DNA from: Leclercia adecarboxylata
Lineage (GTDB): Bacteria > Pseudomonadota > Gammaproteobacteria > Enterobacterales > Enterobacteriaceae
Direction: 5' to 3'
Assembly: GCA_901472455.1 (NCBI GenBank)
Contig: LR590464.1
Coordinates: 4,216,001 to 4,280,000 of the forward strand
DNA length: 64,000 nucleotides
The position numbers and the translations under genes were made by a program. The notes below the pieces were generated by a model. That model was not told the DNA's origin, did no database searches, and was given only the letters and a program-made list of their open reading frames with translations. The first letter of the stretch is position 1. Every line of letters starts with the position of its first letter. Shown piece after piece: positions 60,345 to 64,000 of the stretch.

Positions 60345-61510
60345 ATGAACAATTTTAATCTGCATACCCCGACCCGCATTCTGTTTGGTAAAGATGCTAT
60401 CGCCGATCTGCGCGGACAGATCCCGGCGGATGCCCGCGTGCTGATCACTTATGGCGGCGGCAGCGTGAAGAAGAACGGCGTGCTGGACCAGGTCTACAGC
60501 GCCCTGCAAGGTCTGGACGTGCGTGAGTTTGGCGGGCATCGAGCCGAACCCATCTTACGAAACCCTGATGAATGCCGTGAAAATCGCCCGCGACGAGAAG
60601 ATCACCTTCCTGCTGGCAGTGGGTGGCGGCTCAGTGCTCGACGGCACCAAATTTATCGCCGCAGCGGCGCACTACGATGAAGGTATCGACCCGTGGCACA
60701 TCCTGCAGACTGGCGGCAGCGACATCAAAAGTGCCATCCCGATGGGTTCTGTGTTGACCCTGCCCGCCACCGGCTCCGAGTCCAACAAAGGTGCGGTGAT
60801 TTCCCGCAAAACCACCGGCGACAAGCAGGCCTTTATGAACGAGCACGTGCAGCCGGTCTTTGCGGTGCTGGATCCGGTTTACACCTACACCCTGCCGCCG
60901 CGCCAGGTGGCGAACGGCGTGGTGGATGCCTTTGTTCATACCGTTGAGCAGTACGTGACTTACCCGGTGAACGCCAAAATTCAGGACCGCTTCGCCGAAG
61001 GCATTCTGCTGACCCTGAATCGAAGACGGCCCGGTGGCGCTGAAAGAGCCAGAAAACTACGAGGTGCGTGCCAACGTAATGTGGGCCGCGACTCAGGCAC
61101 TGAACGGCCTGATTGGGGCTGGCGTGCCGCAGGACTGGGCGACCCACATGCTGGGCCACGAGCTGACGGCAATGCACGGTCTCGATCATGCCCAGACCCT
61201 GGCGGTCGTGCTGCCCGCGCTGTGGAATGAAAAACGCGACACCAAACGCGGCAAACTGCTGCAGTACGCTGAGCGCGTCTGGGGTATTACCGCCGGTTCG
61301 GAAGAGGAGCGCATCGATGCTGCCATCGCCGCCACCCGTAACTTCTTCGAGCAGATGGGCGTGCCAACACGTCTCTCCGGCTATGGCCTGGATGGCAGCT
61401 CCATCCCTGCGCTACTGGCGAAACTGGAAGAACACGGCATGACCCAAATCGGTGAGCATCACGACATTACCCTCGAGGTGAGCCGCCGTATTTACGAGGC
61501 CGCTCGCTAA
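60345..61510 (+). CDS. yqhD: NADPH-dependent aldehyde reductase YqhD (frameshifted)
   Basis: About 388 residues, iron/zinc alcohol dehydrogenase family. MNNFNLHTPTRILFGKDAIA, ITYGGGSVKKNGVLDQVYSA, LAVGGGSVLDGTKFIAAAAH (nucleotide loop), LPATGSESNKGAVISRKTTG, metal ligands in NGVVDAFVHTVEQYVTYPVN and MLGHELTAMHGLDHAQTLAV. Two single-base breaks, near 60535 (extra G) and 61020. The wild-type sequence is otherwise strongly conserved, so these are most likely errors. It detoxifies short-chain and reactive aldehydes. Confidence 0.94.
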
Positions 61511-61616
61511 GTGATTTTTCATCCTTACCTTTCGTTTTTCGGCATTTAGGCCAGACTTAATGCACATACGCCACCAGGGGAAGTACCTCTGGTGGATGTC
61601 CCATGAAGGAGGAAAA

Positions 61617-62443
61617 ATGGCAAACCAAACCGTAATCAAGCTTCAGGACGGCAACGTAATGCCCCAGTTGGGGTTAGGGGTATGGAAAGCCGGTAACGAC
61701 GAGGTCGTCTCCGCCATTCATAAAGCACTGGAAGTCGGCTATCGCTCTATTGATACCGCAGCCGCCTATAAAAATGAGGACGGCGTGGCAAAGCGCTGGC
61801 CAGCGCCGGTGTGTCACGCGATGAGTTATTTATCACCACCAAACTGTGGAACGATGACCAGAAGCGTCCCGCGGAGGCACTCCAGGAGAGCCTGGACAAG
61901 CTGCAACTCGATTTCGTGGATCTGTATCTGATGCACTGGCCGGTGCCGGCGATCGATCACTATGTCGAGGCCTGGAAAGGGATGATTGACCTGCAAAAAG
62001 CCGGGCTGGTGAAGAGTATCGGGGTCTGTAATTTCCAGGTCCACCATCTGCAGCGCCTGATTGATGAGACGGGTGTTGCCCCGGTCATCAACCAGATCGA
62101 ACTGCACCCGTTGCTGCAGCAGCGCCAGCTGCACTCATGGAATGCGACCCACAAAATTCAGACCGAATCCTGGAGCCCATTGGCGCAAGGTGGCGAAGGG
62201 GTCTTCGATCAGAAAATTATCCGCGATCTGGCGGATAAGTACGGCAAAACCCCGGCACAGATTGTCATTCGCTGGCATCTGGACTGCGGCCTGGTGGTGA
62301 TCCCGAAATCTGTGACGCCGGCGCGTATCGCGGAGAACTTCGCGGTGTGGGATTTCCGTCTGGATAAAGACGAGCTGGGTGAGATTGCGAAGCTGGATAA
62401 AGGCAAGCGTTTAGGGCCGGATCCCGATCAATTTGGCGGGTAA
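61617..62443 (+). CDS. dkgA: 2,5-diketo-D-gluconate reductase A / methylglyoxal reductase (frameshifted)
   Basis: About 275 residues, aldo-keto reductase. MANQTVIKLQDGNVMPQLGL, SIDTAAAYKNEDGVAKALAS (catalytic Asp and Tyr), LFITTKLWNDDQKRPAEALQ (Lys), LYLMHWPVPAIDHYVEAW (His) and VIPKSVTPARIAENFAVWDF. One base break near 61795. ATG behind AAGGAGGAAAA. It follows yqhD as in E. coli and is probably co-regulated by YqhC. Confidence 0.95.
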
Positions 62444-62450
62444 TGCCTCA

Positions 62451-62479
62451 AACGAGCCCGGTCTTCCGCCGGGCTCGTT
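62451..62479. terminator. Terminator after dkgA
   Basis: AACGAGCCCGG and CCGGGCTCGTT with a TCTTCCG loop, followed by TTTT on the plus strand and preceded by AA on the other; works for dkgA and the convergent lipoprotein gene. Confidence 0.88.
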
Positions 62480-62484
62480 TTAAT

Positions 62485-62886
62485 CTATAAGCCAGACTGA
62501 CATCTCGCCTTTCCGGGCAGGTCAGGCAATGTGCAAATGACGTTATACGCTTTGCCTTCAAGTTCATGTGGTCCACCGGGACCGCCACCTAATTCTGCTT
62601 CATATTCCTTTCCGTTGGCACTCATCTGGAGCGAGGTGTGATACATCCAGTCCATCGGACCTATCGGCAGCAAAAAGATCCACTCATGCTGGCCCTGAAA
62701 ACCAAAACGACCCTTGTCGACAGAAAGCGTCGGCTCACTCTCTAACGTTATTTTAGCGCCCGGCACTGGCTTACCTGTGCGGTCGATTAGACGTCCTTCC
62801 ACCTCTGGCTGTGTCTGGCGGTGCATTATGCAACTGCTTAACGTCAGAGCAATCAACATCGCCCCTGCTATCTTCCCTGGTTTCAT
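62485..62886 (-). CDS. Small lipoprotein with carboxypeptidase-regulatory-like fold
   Basis: Intact 133-residue protein. Lipobox ALTLSSC (Cys 19). The mature part begins with VEGRLIDRTGKPVPGAKITL, the typical opening of carboxypeptidase-regulatory-like/Ig-like domains found in surface proteins, then a short beta-rich region and a glycine-rich loop (AELGGGPGGPHELEGKAY). Two cysteines near the C-terminus may pair. No E. coli counterpart at this position (yqhG/yqhH are absent). Function unknown. Confidence 0.7.
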   Translation of the reverse strand: MKPGKIAGAMLIALTLSSCIMHRQTQPEVEGRLIDRTGKPVPGAKITLESEPTLSVDKGRFGFQGQHEWIFLLPIGPMDWMYHTSLQMSANGKEYEAELGGGPGGPHELEGKAYNVICTLPDLPGKARCQSGL

Positions 62887-62944
62887 TTTGGGTCTCCTTC
62901 CCTTGTGCTGCTATCTGAATTCCCCAGTCAGGAAGACAAAAAAA

Positions 62945-63016
62945 GCCGGGTAGCGGCTTCGCCTTACCCGGCCTTAGTATCGTTATGTAGGCCCGGTAAG
63001 CGCAGCGCCACCGGGC
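62945..63016. repeat. BIME-like pair of REP palindromes
   Basis: Two imperfect palindromes, 62945-62972 (GCCGGGTAGCGG...TTACCCGGC) and 62991-63016 (GCCCGGTAAGCG...CCACCGGGC), separated by 18 bases, between the lipoprotein start and the ygiQ stop. This is the classical enterobacterial REP type, distinct from the CCCTCTCCC element. Confidence 0.85.
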
Positions 63017-63027
63017 ATTTTTACCGT

Positions 63028-64000
63028 TTAACCGATCTTACGTTTTACACCCTTCTTCGCAGTCGCCCCGGCGTTCGAACGTTGATGCACAATCGGCGTA
63101 TGCTTGGTCAGAGCCGGACGGGTGTTGCGGTTCTGGCGACGCGCTTCGCGCATTTCATCCAGCGTAGGCGCAGGCACCAGGCAGTCGCGACGTGAGCCGA
63201 TCAGGTGCTTTTTCCCCATCTCTTCCAGCGCCTGGCGGATCAGCGGCCAGTTAGCCGGATCGTGATAACGCAGCAGGGCTTTATGCAGACGACGCTGTTT
63301 GTCACCTTTCGGGATCACCACATCTTCACTCTTATAACCAATCTTGCCCAGCGGGTTCTTGCCGGTGTAATACATGGTGGTCGAGTTCGCCAGCGGTGAC
63401 GGGTAGAAGTTCTGCACCTGATCCAGACGGAAGCGACGCTGCTTCAGCCACAGCGCCAGGTTCACCATATCCTCATCACGCGTACCCGGGTGGGCAGAGA
63501 TAAAGTATGGGATCAGGTACTGCTCTTTCCCGGCCTGTTTTGAGTAGGTATCGAACAGCTCTTTAAAGCGGTCATAGCTACCCATCCCCGGCTTCATCAT
63601 CTTCGACAGCGGGCCTTCTTCGGTATGCTCAGGGGCAATCTTCAGATAACCGCCCACGTGGTGGGTGGCCAGCTCTTTGATGTAGCGCGGATCTTCCACG
63701 GCGATGTCGTAGCGCACCCCGGAAGCGATCAGGATCTTCTTGATGCCTTTCAGGTCGCGGGCGCGACGGTAGAGGTTGATCGTCGGCTCGTGGTTGGTGT
63801 CCATGTGCTCGCAAATGCTCGGATAGACACAGGACAGGCGACGGCAGGTCTGCTCCGCACGCGGTGACTTACAGCGCAGCATATACATGTTGGCCGTCGG
63901 GCCACCCAGATCGGAGATCACGCCGGTAAAGCCCGGTACGGTGTCGCGAATGGCTTCGATCTCGTTGACAATCGACTCTTCGGAACGACTCTGGATAATG
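63028..64000 (-). CDS. ygiQ: Radical SAM protein YgiQ (partial)
   Basis: The C-terminal 324 residues of the about 740-residue protein; the frame is open through the right edge. It reads IIQSRSEESIVNEIEAIRDT, GVISDLGGPTANMYMLRCKS, then KKILIASGVRYDIAVEDPRY, VGGYLKIAPEHTEEGPLSKM, EQYLIPYFISAHPGTRDEDM and FYPSPLANSTTMYYTGKNPL, all conserved in the UPF0313 family. The iron-sulfur CxxxCxxC site is upstream, outside the window. Biochemical role unknown. Confidence 0.95.
   Translation of the reverse strand, partial: IIQSRSEESIVNEIEAIRDTVPGFTGVISDLGGPTANMYMLRCKSPRAEQTCRRLSCVYPSICEHMDTNHEPTINLYRRARDLKGIKKILIASGVRYDIAVEDPRYIKELATHHVGGYLKIAPEHTEEGPLSKMMKPGMGSYDRFKELFDTYSKQAGKEQYLIPYFISAHPGTRDEDMVNLALWLKQRRFRLDQVQNFYPSPLANSTTMYYTGKNPLGKIGYKSEDVVIPKGDKQRRLHKALLRYHDPANWPLIRQALEEMGKKHLIGSRRDCLVPAPTLDEMREARRQNRNTRPALTKHTPIVHQRSNAGATAKKGVKRKIG

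Overview
The window is a piece of an enterobacterial chromosome, most likely Enterobacter or a close relative but not E. coli. From about 51 kb to the right edge the genes follow the E. coli yghZ-yqhA-yghA-exbDB-metC-yghB-yqhC-yqhD-dkgA-ygiQ order, with species-specific inserts. The rRNA genes are typical of enterics. The genus call is an inference from gene content.

Region 1 (1-19.9 kb) is one end of an integrative and conjugative element of the SPI-7/PFGI-1 class, transcribed leftwards. Read from its chromosomal border inwards it holds parA, dnaB, parB, DUF2786, DUF2857, a ParE-like small protein, a STY4528-type replication protein, a PFL_4669 protein, a lipoprotein, topB, a STY4534 protein, ssb, a DUF4160/DUF2442 pair, then pilL2 and the transfer genes down to traD and a DUF4400 membrane protein that leaves the window. 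It ends at a 50-bp copy of the 3' half of tRNA-Phe (19858-19907), the attachment site. The integrase and the intact tRNA should lie beyond the left edge. This region has the least explained DNA: a leader with three predicted tandem pseudoknots upstream of the STY4534/ssb genes, a regularly spaced palindrome array inside the STY4528-type gene, and direct repeats next to it.

Region 2 (19.9-27.1 kb) has a 164-bp tandem repeat carrying tRNA-Phe 3' ends and terminators, a deoxynucleoside kinase, a YeaR-like gene, an octanucleotide tandem array, and a complete leftward rRNA operon (5S, 23S, 16S) whose 16S-23S spacer has no tRNA gene.

Region 3 (27.1-50.5 kb) is mostly accessory metabolism and surface functions. 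It holds a beta-glucoside-type PTS EIIBC, a RspA-like dehydratase with a GntR regulator, a lipoprotein hydrolase, an autotransporter, YjdF, a five-gene peptide ABC transporter, YghU, two unrelated solute-binding proteins, a PAS-GGDEF cyclase overlapping a FucR-like regulator, a chemoreceptor behind two FliA-type promoters, and a second autotransporter. Region 4 (50.5-64 kb) is the syntenic core block, with three unrecognised genes at 53.2-54.6 kb.

A caution applies throughout. More than thirty genes, including conserved core genes such as yqhD, dkgA, yghZ and yghU, carry one or more single-base frameshifts, often in short homopolymers, and reading resumes cleanly in another frame. The simplest explanation is uncorrected sequencing indels, not decay. 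Coordinates below span the restored gene, from its start in the first frame to its stop in the last.
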